From contig NZ_CP150660.1 of the NCBI RefSeq assembly GCF_038023995.1, positions 3,904,501-3,968,500 on the forward strand: 64,000 nucleotides of DNA, in the 5' to 3' direction. Under the pieces are notes generated by a model. It had not been told where the DNA came from. It saw only the letters and a list, made by a program, of their open reading frames with translations, and did no database searches. The translations under genes were made by a program, and so were the position numbers. Positions 40,593 through 52,253 of the stretch are shown here, piece by piece (positions within the stretch are counted from its first letter, which is position 1; each line of letters opens with the position of its first letter). Source of the DNA: Polaribacter atrinae (GTDB taxonomy: Bacteria > Bacteroidota > Bacteroidia > Flavobacteriales > Flavobacteriaceae).

Positions 40593-42971
40593 TTAGAATT
40601 TAAAATTATAAGTTACAGAAGGCACTAAGCCAAAAATAGAAGTTTGTATTGCTTCGTTTCTATAAGTTTCACTATTCTGTGTAAAATTGATAGACGCTGC
40701 GTTTTGACGACCATATAGATTGTAAAGTCCAAAAACCCATTCTCCCTGCCATTTTCTAAATTTATTCTTTTCTGGTTTTAGTGTTGCGGAAACATCTAGT
40801 CTGTGATACGCAGGTAATCTGTCTGCATTTCTTCTATTGTCATCATAAATTGGCACATTTAAACCTTGGTATTCATATTGCCCAACGGGGTAATTTGTAG
40901 GTTGCCCTGTTTGAAAAACAAAATTTGCATTGAATTTCCATTTTTCGTTAAAGTCGTAACTACCATTAATAGAAAAATCATGGGTTTTGTCATAGGCCGT
41001 ATTGTACCATTCTCCACTATTAATTCCAGGTTCAGCAGCAGTTCTACCAGGTGTTAATTGTTCTGATTTAGATAAGGTGTAAGAAAACCAACCTTTAAAT
41101 TTTCCAGCGTTTTTTTTAAGTAAAAATTCTAAACCATAAGCTCTTGCTTTTCCGTTTAAAATAACCGTTTCAATTTCATTATTGGCAACTAAATTAGCAC
41201 CATTTATATAGTCGATTCTATTTTGAATGTCTTTATAAAAGACTTCTGTTTCTATGGAATAATCACCATTTTTTATAGATTTAAAGTACCCAACTGCATA
41301 TTGATCTAAAAGTTGCGGTTTTATATATTTTCCACTAGGTGCCCAAACATCTAACGGAGTAGGAGAAGAGGTGTTCGATAATAAATGTAAGTATTGTGCC
41401 ATTCTATTATAGCTTCCTTTTATAGACGTATTATCATCTAAAATATACGACATAGACACTCTTGGTTCTAAATTACTAAAACTGCTAATAGCATCACTTC
41501 TTTTAAAAGATTCTGTAGCAATAGCGTCTGCAGATTCATATTTTTTGAACTCACTATTATAGACCACAGCTTCATTATTTGTGTAGACATTTAGTTCATC
41601 TTGCCCTAGTCTTGTAAAATTACTAAAACGAAGTCCGTATTGCAGCCTTAATTTCTCACTTACTTTATGCTCTGCATCTAGATACACTGCAAATTCGTTT
41701 GCATATTTATCAATTAATTTTTCAGGAAGAATTCCAGAATCTTCTCTATTAGGTTTAATTTCTCCTGGATTAAATTTGTTGTAGATGTTGTTAACTCCAT
41801 AACTCAGCTTAAATTTATTATTGATGTAATGGTTAAAATCATACTTTATGTTATAGTTTGTAATGCCAGAATCCCATTCGAAACCAACAAAATCTAAGGT
41901 TAATCCGTAAAAGTAATCAGAATAAATAACAGACAAGTTAGAGAAAAGTTTGTCAGAAAAAAGATGGTTCCAACGTAAGTTTGCTACTTTATTTCCATAA
42001 GTATTTACAAAGTTATCACTAATTCCAAAAACGTCTTTTCCAAAGTAACCAGAGAAGAAAATACTATTTTTGTCATTAATACGGTAGTTTACTTTTGTGT
42101 TTAAATCGTAAAAATAAGCTTTGTTATCATTGTCAAAAAGCGGTAAGAATAAATGAGCGTAAGAAGATCTTCCTCCAACTAAGAAGGATATTTTTTCTTT
42201 TTTAATAGGACCTTCAATTAATAGTCTTGATGAAACCAAACCAATTCCACCAGTAACTTTAAATTCTTTACTATTTCCTTCTTTTTGATAAATATCTAAA
42301 ACAGAGGATAACCTACCTCCGTAATTTGCAGGAATCCCTCCTTTATATAATTTCACGTCTTTTATTACATCCGGATTAAAAACAGAGAAGAATCCGAATA
42401 AATGTGATGAATTAAAAACGATTGCTTCGTCTAATAAAATTAAATTCTGATCTGCAGCGCCACCTCTTACATTAAAACCAGAAGCGCCTTCTCCAGCACT
42501 TGTTACACCTGGTAATAAGATTAAAGATTTAATAATATCTGCTTCACCTAATACAACAGGTATTTGTTTTATGGTTGCAGATGTAAGCCTGTTGACACTC
42601 ATTTGAGGTGTCTTAACATTTAAATTTTCTACATTTCCTTCTATGATAATTTCATCTAAACTTTCTGATTCTTCTTTTAATTTGAAATTTTTCACCTCTT
42701 TTTCTTTAAGGTCAATAGTTTCAATAATAGTAGAATATCCTAAATAACTGACTTGTATGGTGTAAGTGCCTTCTGGAAGTGTAATGGAGTAGAACCCATA
42801 TTGATTGGTTGTAGTACCTGAGTTTAACTCAGGGAAATATATAGAAACACCAATTAATGTTTCATTATTACTGTCATCATAAATAGTACCACTAACGGTA
42901 TGTTTTTCTTGACTAAAAGCAGCAAAACTCAATAAGAGTAAAAGTGATAGTATTTTTTTAAAACGAAACAT
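40593..42971 (-). CDS. TonB-dependent receptor with carboxypeptidase-like regulatory domain
   Basis: A 792-residue outer-membrane receptor. A signal peptide (FKKILSLLLLLSFAAFSQ) leads to a CarboxypepD_reg-like beta-sandwich (GTIYDDSNNETLIGVSIYF, about residues 25-105). The plug domain follows (PVVLGEADIIKSLILLPGVT, GFNVRGGAADQNLILLDEAIV, about 135-225). The 22-strand barrel has a C-terminal aromatic end (VPSVTYNFKF). It imports a ligand using TonB-ExbBD energy; together with the DUF4249 lipoprotein it forms a two-gene uptake unit. The ligand cannot be told from sequence: there is no SusD partner, so a glycan is less likely. Confidence 0.92.
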   Translation of the reverse strand: MFRFKKILSLLLLLSFAAFSQEKHTVSGTIYDDSNNETLIGVSIYFPELNSGTTTNQYGFYSITLPEGTYTIQVSYLGYSTIIETIDLKEKEVKNFKLKEESESLDEIIIEGNVENLNVKTPQMSVNRLTSATIKQIPVVLGEADIIKSLILLPGVTSAGEGASGFNVRGGAADQNLILLDEAIVFNSSHLFGFFSVFNPDVIKDVKLYKGGIPANYGGRLSSVLDIYQKEGNSKEFKVTGGIGLVSSRLLIEGPIKKEKISFLVGGRSSYAHLFLPLFDNDNKAYFYDLNTKVNYRINDKNSIFFSGYFGKDVFGISDNFVNTYGNKVANLRWNHLFSDKLFSNLSVIYSDYFYGLTLDFVGFEWDSGITNYNIKYDFNHYINNKFKLSYGVNNIYNKFNPGEIKPNREDSGILPEKLIDKYANEFAVYLDAEHKVSEKLRLQYGLRFSNFTRLGQDELNVYTNNEAVVYNSEFKKYESADAIATESFKRSDAISSFSNLEPRVSMSYILDDNTSIKGSYNRMAQYLHLLSNTSSPTPLDVWAPSGKYIKPQLLDQYAVGYFKSIKNGDYSIETEVFYKDIQNRIDYINGANLVANNEIETVILNGKARAYGLEFLLKKNAGKFKGWFSYTLSKSEQLTPGRTAAEPGINSGEWYNTAYDKTHDFSINGSYDFNEKWKFNANFVFQTGQPTNYPVGQYEYQGLNVPIYDDNRRNADRLPAYHRLDVSATLKPEKNKFRKWQGEWVFGLYNLYGRQNAASINFTQNSETYRNEAIQTSIFGLVPSVTYNFKF

Positions 42972-43061
42972 TTTGTTTAATGATTTTATTTAAATTGTAA
43001 ACAAAAATACAATTCTAATTTTTAATATAATGTTATTTTTTATATAAGAATTTTAAACAAT

Positions 43062-43090
43062 AAAAGCCGATGTATAAACATCGGCTTTTA
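43062..43090 (-). terminator. Rho-independent terminator after icd
   Basis: AAAAGCCGATGT, loop ATAA, ACATCGGCTTTT: a perfect 12-base stem with T-rich flanks on both strands, 26 bases beyond the icd stop. Confidence 0.88.
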
Positions 43091-43115
43091 TATTGAAAAT
43101 ATATTATTTAGAAGT

Positions 43116-45362
<2,247 letters not shown>

Positions 45363-45522
45363 TTATTTTGTTTTCAACGAAATGCTTTTCGTAAAAAAGT
45401 GGAACAAATTTATGAATTTATAATGACACTTTTGTTGATTAATTATTATTAATTATGGTGTTTTTCTGAGCTTTTAATAATAAAATAAGACTATTGGTAT
45501 GAATGTGAGTTTAAAGCAAAAT

Positions 45523-45562
45523 AAAAGCCATATCACACAATTTCTTGTAGTGATATGGCTTC
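45523..45562 (-). terminator. Orphan rho-independent terminator
   Basis: Stem GAAGCCATATCAC / GTGATATGGCTTTT on the minus strand, followed by a T-rich run. No gene ends nearby on this strand, since the rplS terminator is 450 bases upstream. Confidence 0.65.
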
Positions 45563-45868
45563 TTCGAAATAGTGTTTTAATACTGTTTGTATTACTACAA
45601 TAACAAATAAAAGTTACCTTTTATATCTCTTTATTAAAAAAGAAATTACATACAACTATTTCAGTTTTTGAAACATCCTTAATTTTAATCAAGCATTCTA
45701 CTCTTTTAAAATTTTTATTAATGTTTCAATTTTAATCAGTGAAAATAAATCTTTTTAGATTTAGGAACTATTTACACAATGAATAAATCTAGTTTAAGTT
45801 TCTTTTTATGCTTTTAAATAAATAGAAATTTCAATTTAGTTTTTCTGATTAACAATACTAAATAAATA

Positions 45869-45909
45869 ACGTTACTTTATGTATTTACATGTGTTTTGAC
45901 AAGTAACGT
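45869..45909. promoter_or_regulatory. Inverted repeat ACGTTACTT/AAGTAACGT
   Basis: A perfect 9-base inverted repeat with a 23-base spacer in the long spacer between icd and rplS. It could be a regulator binding site or an RNA stem; nothing else supports either. Confidence 0.35.
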
Positions 45910-46012
45910 GTAAATTATATTATAAATATACAAATTTTTTATAGATATGTTTCTTTTTTAACATATATTTTGTTAACAATCTATTAACTATGGTTGTTAA
46001 CAATTGTGTACT

Positions 46013-46048
46013 AAAAAAGCGTTGTGATTTCTCACAACGCTTTTTTTT
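46013..46048 (-). terminator. Rho-independent terminator after rplS
   Basis: AAAAAAGCGTTGTGA, loop TTTC, TCACAACGCTTTTTTTT: a 15-base stem with A/T-rich tails on both sides, 19 bases beyond the rplS stop. Confidence 0.92.
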
Positions 46049-46066
46049 AATCTAAGTAAAAAGAGA

Positions 46067-46420
46067 TTATTTTCTTCTTTTTTCAGTAATTCTAGCTTTT
46101 TTACCAGTAAGACCTCTAAAGTAGAAAATACGAGCTCTACGTACTTTACCTCTTTTGTTAACTTCAATTTTTTGAATAGAAGGTAAGTTTACAGGGAAAA
46201 TTCTTTCTACACCTATTGTACCAGACATTTTTCTGATTGTAAATGTTTCAGAAGCTGCAACTCCTTTTCTTTGAATAACTACACCTCTAAAAAACTGAGT
46301 ACGTACTTTTTCACCCTCTTTAATTTCGTAATAAACAGTGATTGTATCACCTGCTGCAAATTCTGCAAATTCTTTTCTTGCTACAAATTCGTCTTGTACA
46401 AATTTTACTAAAGATTCCAT
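46067..46420 (-). CDS. rplS: 50S ribosomal protein L19
   Basis: A 117-residue bL19, located at the 30S-50S interface. It shows FAAGDTITVYYEIKEGEKVRTQFFRGVVIQRKG (about residues 22-54), TFTIRKMSGTIGVERIFPVNLP and RRARIFYFRGLTGKKARITE. The C-terminus KRRK is typical. trmD lies upstream on the same strand, the conserved order. A 288-base gap with its own promoter (46491-46522) separates the two, so rplS is probably transcribed independently, with a leader of about 65 bases. Confidence 0.98.
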   Translation of the reverse strand: MESLVKFVQDEFVARKEFAEFAAGDTITVYYEIKEGEKVRTQFFRGVVIQRKGVAASETFTIRKMSGTIGVERIFPVNLPSIQKIEVNKRGKVRRARIFYFRGLTGKKARITEKRRK

Positions 46421-46490
46421 ATCTTTTAATTTAATTGGTTTTGTAAAACAACGTTCACGATTTTTTCGTCAGAGGTTAATTTAGCGGTTG

Positions 46491-46522
46491 CAAAAGTAGT
46501 CATTATTTTTTGTTGATAGCAA
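46491..46522 (-). promoter_or_regulatory. Candidate rplS promoter
   Basis: On the minus strand TTG (46522-46520), a 21-base spacer and TACTTTTG (46498-46491) fit the Bacteroidota TTG/TAnnTTTG consensus. The resulting leader contains the small stems ACGA/TCGT and GTTTT/AAAAC and could be an autoregulatory ribosomal-protein leader. Confidence 0.5.
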
Positions 46523-46708
46523 CTAAAATTAATTATTTTTTACTTGATAGCTAGTGTAATAGAAAATCTAAAACTATCTAGGCTCTACATTATTAATTTT
46601 AATAATGATAGCTGCTAATTTTAATATTTTTCTAAATATTTTTTTACTTAATAAGGTCTTGTAATTTTTAACTGTTTTATCGTTGAAAATTATTTTGATA
46701 ATACTTCT

Positions 46709-47392
46709 TTAAGAAGTTTCATCTAGTAAATCTGGTCTTATTTCTTCTGTTCTTTTGTAGGCTTGATCACTTCTCCAATCATCAATTTTAGGAAAATTCC
46801 CAGACAATAAAATTTCAGGAACTTTCATTCCTTCAAATTCCGAAGGTCTTGTGTATACTGGTGGCGATAATAAGTTGTCTTGAAAAGAGTCTGTAAGCGC
46901 AGATTGTTCATCGCCAATAACACCAGGAATTAAACGAACAACAGCATCTACTAATACTGCAGCAGCTAGTTCGCCTCCTGTTAAAACATAGTCTCCAATA
47001 GAAATTTCTTTGGTGATGTATTTATCGCGAATTCTTTGGTCTACACCTTTATAGTGTCCTGTTAGTATAAGGATGTTCTCTTTTAAAGAAAGTGTGTTTG
47101 CGGTAGATTGATTTAGTGTTTTTGCATCTGGAGTCATATATATAACTTCATCATACGATCGTTCTGCTTGCAACTTTTTAATACAATTTGCAATCGGCTC
47201 AATCATCATTACCATACCGGCGCCACCACCAAATTGGGTGTCATCTATTTGTTTGTAATTTCCTAAACCATATTCACGTAAATCATGAATTATAATTTCT
47301 GCCAAACCTTTGTCTTTTGCTCGTTTAATTATAGAATGGTTAAACGGGCTTTCTAGTAAGTTTGGGGCAACTGAAATGATATCTATTCGCAT
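46709..47392 (-). CDS. trmD: tRNA (guanine-N1)-methyltransferase TrmD
   Basis: A 227-residue SPOUT-class enzyme that methylates N1 of G37 in tRNAs reading CNN codons and so prevents frameshifting. It shows [38 protein letters not shown] (about residues 52-68), the trefoil-knot SAM site [16 protein letters not shown] ... [14 protein letters not shown] (about 110-145), and the C-terminal [19 protein letters not shown]. It dimerises through the knot. rimM and rpsP are not adjacent here; the neighbour upstream is a divergent DUF2721 gene. Confidence 0.97.
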   Translation of the reverse strand: MRIDIISVAPNLLESPFNHSIIKRAKDKGLAEIIIHDLREYGLGNYKQIDDTQFGGGAGMVMMIEPIANCIKKLQAERSYDEVIYMTPDAKTLNQSTANTLSLKENILILTGHYKGVDQRIRDKYITKEISIGDYVLTGGELAAAVLVDAVVRLIPGVIGDEQSALTDSFQDNLLSPPVYTRPSEFEGMKVPEILLSGNFPKIDDWRSDQAYKRTEEIRPDLLDETS

Positions 47393-47499
47393 GGGACAAA
47401 TGTAATGTTTTTGTTGGGTTTATGAGTAGGTGTTTTTTTGAATAAATTAGTTCTTAATTTTTTCTTTAATGCGTGGTATTTCTTAAATTTGATACTTAT

Positions 47500-47904
47500 A
47501 TGGAAGAATTAACTTTAACAACACCTGCGCTTTTATTTTCGGCAATATCTCTAATTATGCTTGCATATACGAATCGTTTTTTGGCGTATGCAGCGGTAAT
47601 AAGAAACTTACATGATATTTATTTAGAAAAAAAAGATAACTCATTATTAAGGCAAATTAAGAACTTAAAATTACGATTAAATCTAACAAGATGGATGCAA
47701 ATATTTGGAATTTCTAGTTTGTTATTTTGTGTGGTAACGATGTTTTTAATTTATATAGGTTTAAATATAGTTGCAGCTTGGGTGTTTGGGTTTGCATTAA
47801 TTTTATTAATTATTTCTCTTGGGTTATTGATAAAGGAATTACAGATTTCTATACAAGCATTGCAACATCATATTGAAGATATTGAAGAGCATTTAGAAAA
47901 ATAA
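47500..47904 (+). CDS. DUF2721 family membrane protein
   Basis: A 134-residue membrane protein from MEELTLTTPALLFSAISLIM. It has three hydrophobic segments (about residues 8-30, 63-87 and 90-110) and a basic connecting loop (RNLHDIYLEKKDNSLLRQIKN). I recognise the pattern as DUF2721; function unknown. An in-frame GTG 9 codons upstream is possible but the extra residues are not family-like. It converges on the HPP-family gene with a 17-base gap. Confidence 0.82.
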   Translation: MEELTLTTPALLFSAISLIMLAYTNRFLAYAAVIRNLHDIYLEKKDNSLLRQIKNLKLRLNLTRWMQIFGISSLLFCVVTMFLIYIGLNIVAAWVFGFALILLIISLGLLIKELQISIQALQHHIEDIEEHLEK

Positions 47905-47921
47905 AAAGAGATCACTTTAAT

Positions 47922-48539
47922 TTATTTTCTCCCAAACTTGGGAAGTATTTTTGCCAAACGTTTTTTTGTTTTAAATATTCGTGTAGACGTTCTGTTGGTG
48001 GGGTAACTTCTATTTTTTGTCATATTGTTAAAAATTAAAGCAGTAACAAATAGAATTATAGCACCTGTTAAAACGGGAGATAAAACATAATAATAGCCTA
48101 AAGAAGTAATTTTTTCTGAACCAATTATAGGTATTAAAGCCGTTGCTCCACCAGGTGGGTGAAGTGTTTTTGTGTACTGCATTGCAATAATAGAAACTGA
48201 CACCGCTAAAGGTGCAGAAATCCAAATAATATCAGGACAAATTTTAAAAACCGTAACTCCTACAATTGCCGATAATATGTGTCCGCCAATAAAATTTCTT
48301 GGTTGCGCTAAAGGGCTTTGTATAGCTCCATAAATTAAAACACTTGAAGCTCCAAAAGAACCAATTAAAAAAATGTTTTCTACTCTAGGTAGGGATGATG
48401 ATTGTATAAAAGCAATGATTCCAATCCCAACAAATGCACCAAGAAAAGACCAAAATTTTTCTTTATAATCTATTAAGGTTTCTTTGTAAATAATGTACTT
48501 AGTAACCCTAAAGGTTCTTTTTAGCTTTTTTTGTACCAT
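47922..48539 (-). CDS. HPP-family integral membrane protein
   Basis: A 205-residue protein with about four membrane helices and the HPP motif in MQYTKTLHPPGGATALIPIIG (about residues 118-138), the signature of the family. ENIFLIGSFGASSVLIYGA and PLAQPRNFIGGHILSAIVGV are further conserved segments. HPP-family proteins have been linked to nitrite transport in chloroplasts and cyanobacteria; the bacterial substrate is uncertain. It ends in a basic tail (TKKRLAKILPKFGRK). It may be related in function to the ClC channel 200 bases upstream on the same strand. Confidence 0.88.
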   Translation of the reverse strand: MVQKKLKRTFRVTKYIIYKETLIDYKEKFWSFLGAFVGIGIIAFIQSSSLPRVENIFLIGSFGASSVLIYGAIQSPLAQPRNFIGGHILSAIVGVTVFKICPDIIWISAPLAVSVSIIAMQYTKTLHPPGGATALIPIIGSEKITSLGYYYVLSPVLTGAIILFVTALIFNNMTKNRSYPTNRTSTRIFKTKKRLAKILPKFGRK

Positions 48540-48735
48540 CTATTTTTTCTTTTGAGTGATGTAGATAAATAGGGGACGAAGTTATGTTAAAAAAGAAAGA
48601 ATCTAAAGATGTTTTAAAGATTTACGAATTTCTAAATAGAATAAAGCGTAAGCAGAATTTAAATATCAATTTAGAATCAATATGATAATTCTGTTTAAAA
48701 ATTATAACCTTTTTGAACAGTCTATTAATAATCTT

Positions 48736-50013
48736 TTAATTACGCTTCTTTTTATCCATTTGAGCGCCAATAAATGCGGTTCTTGGTGCTAAGAAATAAC
48801 CGGTTAAACTTGCAAATAAAATAGGAATAAAATAAGAAAAACCTGTTAATGTGGCTAACAGTATTGTGGTACTCATAGGTGTTCTTGTTACGCAAGCATT
48901 AATGCCAGCCATACAGCTTATTATTGCTAAAGATACGTTTATAGATGGAAAATAATGGTGAATGATTAACCCAAGTGTGGTACCTACAAAAAATAAAGGA
49001 ATAATAAAACCACCTCGCCATCCTGAAGTTACGGTTATAGCAATGGCTAGAATCTTAAAAATTAGGATTAAAAACAATGCGTTAACAGAAAAGTTAGTGT
49101 TTACTAAAGAGTTAATTTCTTCATGACCAAAGTATCTAGTTAGCGGAAAGTAAAATGAAATTACACCAAGTAGTATTCCTCCAATTAAAGTTTTAATGTA
49201 AATAGCTGTTTTTACCTTTTTAAAAAGGGATTTTAAAAATTTGATGCAATAAATAAATATCCAACCTACAATTGTTGCAACTATTGCTAATAAAACGGCA
49301 ATTCCAAAATCAAAGGTTCCAGAATATTCATATGCAGGCAAACTCCAAGTTGCGCCTAATCCTAAATGAATAATAAGTGCAAAAATTACATAACTAAAGC
49401 AACTTGCTACCAAAGCAGGAATTATGGCTTTGTAATATTCTACGGCGTGTTTGTGATGTAGTATTTCTAAAGAAAATAAGCTTCCTCCTAATGGAGCACC
49501 AAATAAAGCGGTAAAGCCAGAAGCCATACCAGCAATACTAAGAGAGCGAAGTTCTTCTCCTTTTAACCTAAATATTTTACCAAGCCAAGTACCTGTAGAA
49601 CCTGTTACTTGTACTAAAGGAGCTTCAGGACCTAAACTTCCACCAGAAGCAACACAAAGTAAAGACGAAAGAATCATAGAAGGATTGTTCTTTGGGTCTA
49701 GTTTCCCTTTGTTAAAACGAATATTGTCAACAATTAAGTCAATTTCTCCAGGATCTCCAATATAGTGGATGATTAAACCTGCCAATAAACCACAAATAGC
49801 CATGGTTGGTATTACGAGCCATCCTTCAAAAAAAGCTATTTTATGAATTAAAAATTCTAAAACAATCCAGTAAATTCCTGCAATCAGTCCTCCCATTAAA
49901 CCAAGAAGTGCCCAAAGTAAAAAGGTGCGATTAAAAACAAACGGGGTGAATTTTAAAGGCTGGTCTAGTATGCTTGAATATGATACTATTTGTCTTCTTC
50001 TTTTAAGTTTCAC
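48736..50013 (-). CDS. ClC-family chloride channel/transporter
   Basis: A 425-residue membrane protein of the voltage-gated chloride channel family. Ion-pathway motifs are SGGSLGPEAPLVQVTGSTG (about residues 118-136; GxGPE-like), ASGFTALFGAPLGGSLFSLEI (about 163-183) and SGWRGGFIIPLFFVGTTLG (about 333-351). SLGPEAP in place of GREGP and the absence of CBS domains are common in this bacterial subclass. It probably moves chloride, or fluoride or nitrate in some subclasses, perhaps with proton exchange. It lies upstream of the HPP gene on the same strand. Confidence 0.88.
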   Translation of the reverse strand: MKLKRRRQIVSYSSILDQPLKFTPFVFNRTFLLWALLGLMGGLIAGIYWIVLEFLIHKIAFFEGWLVIPTMAICGLLAGLIIHYIGDPGEIDLIVDNIRFNKGKLDPKNNPSMILSSLLCVASGGSLGPEAPLVQVTGSTGTWLGKIFRLKGEELRSLSIAGMASGFTALFGAPLGGSLFSLEILHHKHAVEYYKAIIPALVASCFSYVIFALIIHLGLGATWSLPAYEYSGTFDFGIAVLLAIVATIVGWIFIYCIKFLKSLFKKVKTAIYIKTLIGGILLGVISFYFPLTRYFGHEEINSLVNTNFSVNALFLILIFKILAIAITVTSGWRGGFIIPLFFVGTTLGLIIHHYFPSINVSLAIISCMAGINACVTRTPMSTTILLATLTGFSYFIPILFASLTGYFLAPRTAFIGAQMDKKKRN

Positions 50014-50072
50014 TTTTTGTGGATTTTTCGGGATAAATAAAGGGCGAAATTAGATGAAAATAATCTAGAAAC

Positions 50073-50106
50073 AAAAAATCTCAAGCTTTTGCGCTTGAGA
50101 TTTTTT
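50073..50106 (-). terminator. Rho-independent terminator after the DUF2911 gene
   Basis: AAAAAATCTCAAGC, loop TTTTGC, GCTTGAGATTTTTT: a 14-base stem 22 bases beyond the DUF2911 stop, separating it from the ClC gene. Confidence 0.88.
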
Positions 50107-50128
50107 AATTTTAAAAAAGGATTGCAAT

Positions 50129-50974
50129 TTACATTGCTCCCCATTCTTTTAAATATGTTTCGTTCATTTTAACATACCCTGCATTACCTGCTTTTTCTGC
50201 AAGTTTAAGAGATGCTGTTGCTGCTTTTATTGCTCCTTTTTTATTTCCTGCTTTTGCATGAATTAAAGCTTGTCTATGTAAAACCCAAAATTTTGGTGAG
50301 TCAGCAGTCATTTCTACAGACTTATCAATCCAAGTTTGTGCTTTTTTAATGTCTTTTCCGTTTTCTAAATAATATACAGCTGCTGCATAATAGTCATTAG
50401 ATGAAGGGCCATTCATAACAGTTGTTATTTGTTTTGTAACCATTTCTTCTACTGGTGTTTCAATTTTAAAACCTACGTAGGTGTTTTCCCACATAATCCC
50501 TAAAACAGCAGCATTAGTGGTCATATCATCAAAACTAATTGTAAAAGTTTCAATTACCATCGGTATATTTTGTGTTGCAACATTCACTTTTGCAACAATT
50601 TTGGTTTCGTCTAACTTTTTTGGAGTTCCACTTTTTGTTTCTTCATATATTACAATTTCCCAAGATTTCTCTGCAGGTATTGAAAAAATAGTATAACTTC
50701 CTTTTTCTATTTTATTCCCATCAATAGTAACATCAGTAGAAAATGTAATTTTTGTATTATCATTTGCTCCAGTTCTCCAAATTTCATTAAATGGAACTAA
50801 ATCTCCAAAAATTGTTCTTCCTTTTACTCCTGGTCTAGAATACTCTACAGTAATATCTGTTAAACCAACGATTTGTTCAATTTTTTGTAGTGGACTTGGT
50901 TGTGGTGTAGTAATTTGTGCGTTTACAGTTAATGTAAATACTGCGACAAATAATGATAAAATAATTCTATTCAT
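50129..50974 (-). CDS. DUF2911 family secreted protein with C-terminal TPR-like helices
   Basis: A 281-residue exported protein: signal peptide (MNRIILSLFVAVFTLTVNAQ), then the DUF2911 beta domain (QKIEQIVGLTDITVEYSRPGVKGRTIFGDLVPFNEIWRTGAND, about residues 28-70; ITFSTDVTIDGNKIEKGSYT). The C-terminal ~90 residues form TPR-like helices (YYAAAVYYLENGKDIKKAQ, KAGNKKGAIKAATASLKLAE). DUF2911 proteins are widespread in Bacteroidota and probably periplasmic; function unknown. It is likely monocistronic. Confidence 0.9.
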   Translation of the reverse strand: MNRIILSLFVAVFTLTVNAQITTPQPSPLQKIEQIVGLTDITVEYSRPGVKGRTIFGDLVPFNEIWRTGANDNTKITFSTDVTIDGNKIEKGSYTIFSIPAEKSWEIVIYEETKSGTPKKLDETKIVAKVNVATQNIPMVIETFTISFDDMTTNAAVLGIMWENTYVGFKIETPVEEMVTKQITTVMNGPSSNDYYAAAVYYLENGKDIKKAQTWIDKSVEMTADSPKFWVLHRQALIHAKAGNKKGAIKAATASLKLAEKAGNAGYVKMNETYLKEWGAM

Positions 50975-51129
50975 AATTAGTAATTTTTTTAGTGATTAAA
51001 TGATACTCAAAATTACGACTTCAAAAAAATAGAATTGTTAACAAAACCTTAAAAAGGGATTGTATCTTTGTGATAGTTGTAGAATAAGAATGTTTTTTTG
51101 TTGACTAGTATAATTTTATAGGTTTTTTT

Positions 51130-51891
51130 ATGAGGAATGTTAGTGTTTTAGGTTGTGGTTGGTTAGGGATGTCTTTATCAATTTCTTTGTTAGATGAAGG
51201 ATATTCTGTAAAAGGATCTACCACATCAGAAGAGAAGTTAGAGTTGTTAGAAATGAATAATATAGCACCTTATATTGTTGATATTTCTAGTTTTGAAGAG
51301 TTTGATGATTTCTTACACACAGATATTTTAATTATTGCAATAACATCAAAAGATGTAGATGGTTTTGAAAACTTAATTTCTCAAATTAAAAACTCTCCGG
51401 TTCAGAAAGTGATTTTTATAAGTTCTACGTCTGTGTATGGAAGAATAAATAAAGTAATGACAGAAGAGGATGCTGTTTTAAAAACACCTTTAACAGAAAT
51501 TGAGAATTTATTTAGAGAGAATACTTTTTTTGAAACGACAATTATTCGTTTTGCAGGTTTGTTTGGTGATGTAAGACAACCATATAATTGGTTTAAAAAC
51601 GGTCGTAAAATTCCACAACCAAAAGGATTTGTAAACATGATTCATAAAGAAGATTGTATTGAAATTATTCATGAAATTATTGCGCAAGATTGCTGGAATG
51701 AAACTTTTAATGCGTGTTCTAATCATCACCCAACTAGAAGGGAGTTTTACACAATTAATAAAGTAAGTAATGGTTTTGACATTCCAGAATTTGAAGACAA
51801 TGAAGTGTATGAATGGAAAATTATCAGTTCTAAGAAGGTGCAAGAAGTATTAGATTATACTTTTATTCATGATAATTTGTTGGATATTTAA
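51130..51891 (+). CDS. NAD(P)-binding SDR/epimerase-like protein (YeeZ type)
   Basis: A 253-residue Rossmann-fold protein. The nucleotide loop is VSVLGCGWLGMSLSISL (about residues 4-20), followed by KGSTTSEEKLELLE. The active-site region shows KVIFISSTSVYGRIN (about 95-109), with the Ser-Thr and Tyr of extended SDRs although the usual YxxxK lysine is not obvious. IHKEDCIEIIHEII closes the core. It resembles YeeZ and related epimerase-like proteins; substrate unknown. A TATCTTTG box at 51063-51070 is a candidate -7 element. Confidence 0.8.
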   Translation: MRNVSVLGCGWLGMSLSISLLDEGYSVKGSTTSEEKLELLEMNNIAPYIVDISSFEEFDDFLHTDILIIAITSKDVDGFENLISQIKNSPVQKVIFISSTSVYGRINKVMTEEDAVLKTPLTEIENLFRENTFFETTIIRFAGLFGDVRQPYNWFKNGRKIPQPKGFVNMIHKEDCIEIIHEIIAQDCWNETFNACSNHHPTRREFYTINKVSNGFDIPEFEDNEVYEWKIISSKKVQEVLDYTFIHDNLLDI

Positions 51892-52253
51892 GAGTTTAAT
51901 CTCATTTCGAAATGCTTTTTTCTGTGATTAAGAAATTCTATTTCAATTTGCGAATTGTTCTGAGATTTCTCATCATTCTTCCTTAGAAATGATAGTGTGT
52001 TGTTAGTTTGAGTGCTTTTCATTTTTTAGAAAATTATATACAGAACTTTTTAGAGCACTCCAAAATGGATACAACTTGTCACTTCGAAGTAATGAGAAGT
52101 TTTATAAAGAGGATAACAGAATATTGAGGGTTTTAATGTGATTTCTCAATCGCTAAAAAGCGCTCATTTCGAAATGACAGAGCGTGTGTTTTTTTATTTT
52201 TTTGTAGATGAATTAAGAAAAATGCATTAAGAAATTTTAGTTTTTGCTAACAG
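51892..52253. repeat. Repetitive spacer with ATTTCGAAATG-type dyads
   Basis: A 362-base spacer between converging genes, made of degenerate repeats: CATTTCGAAATGC near 51904, CATCATTCTTCCTTAGAAATGA near 51970, TTGTCACTTCGAAG near 52076 and its partner CATTTCGAAATGACA near 52168. The last two could form a long imperfect stem. The motif recurs at 54636-54707. No gene is visible. Confidence 0.6.
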
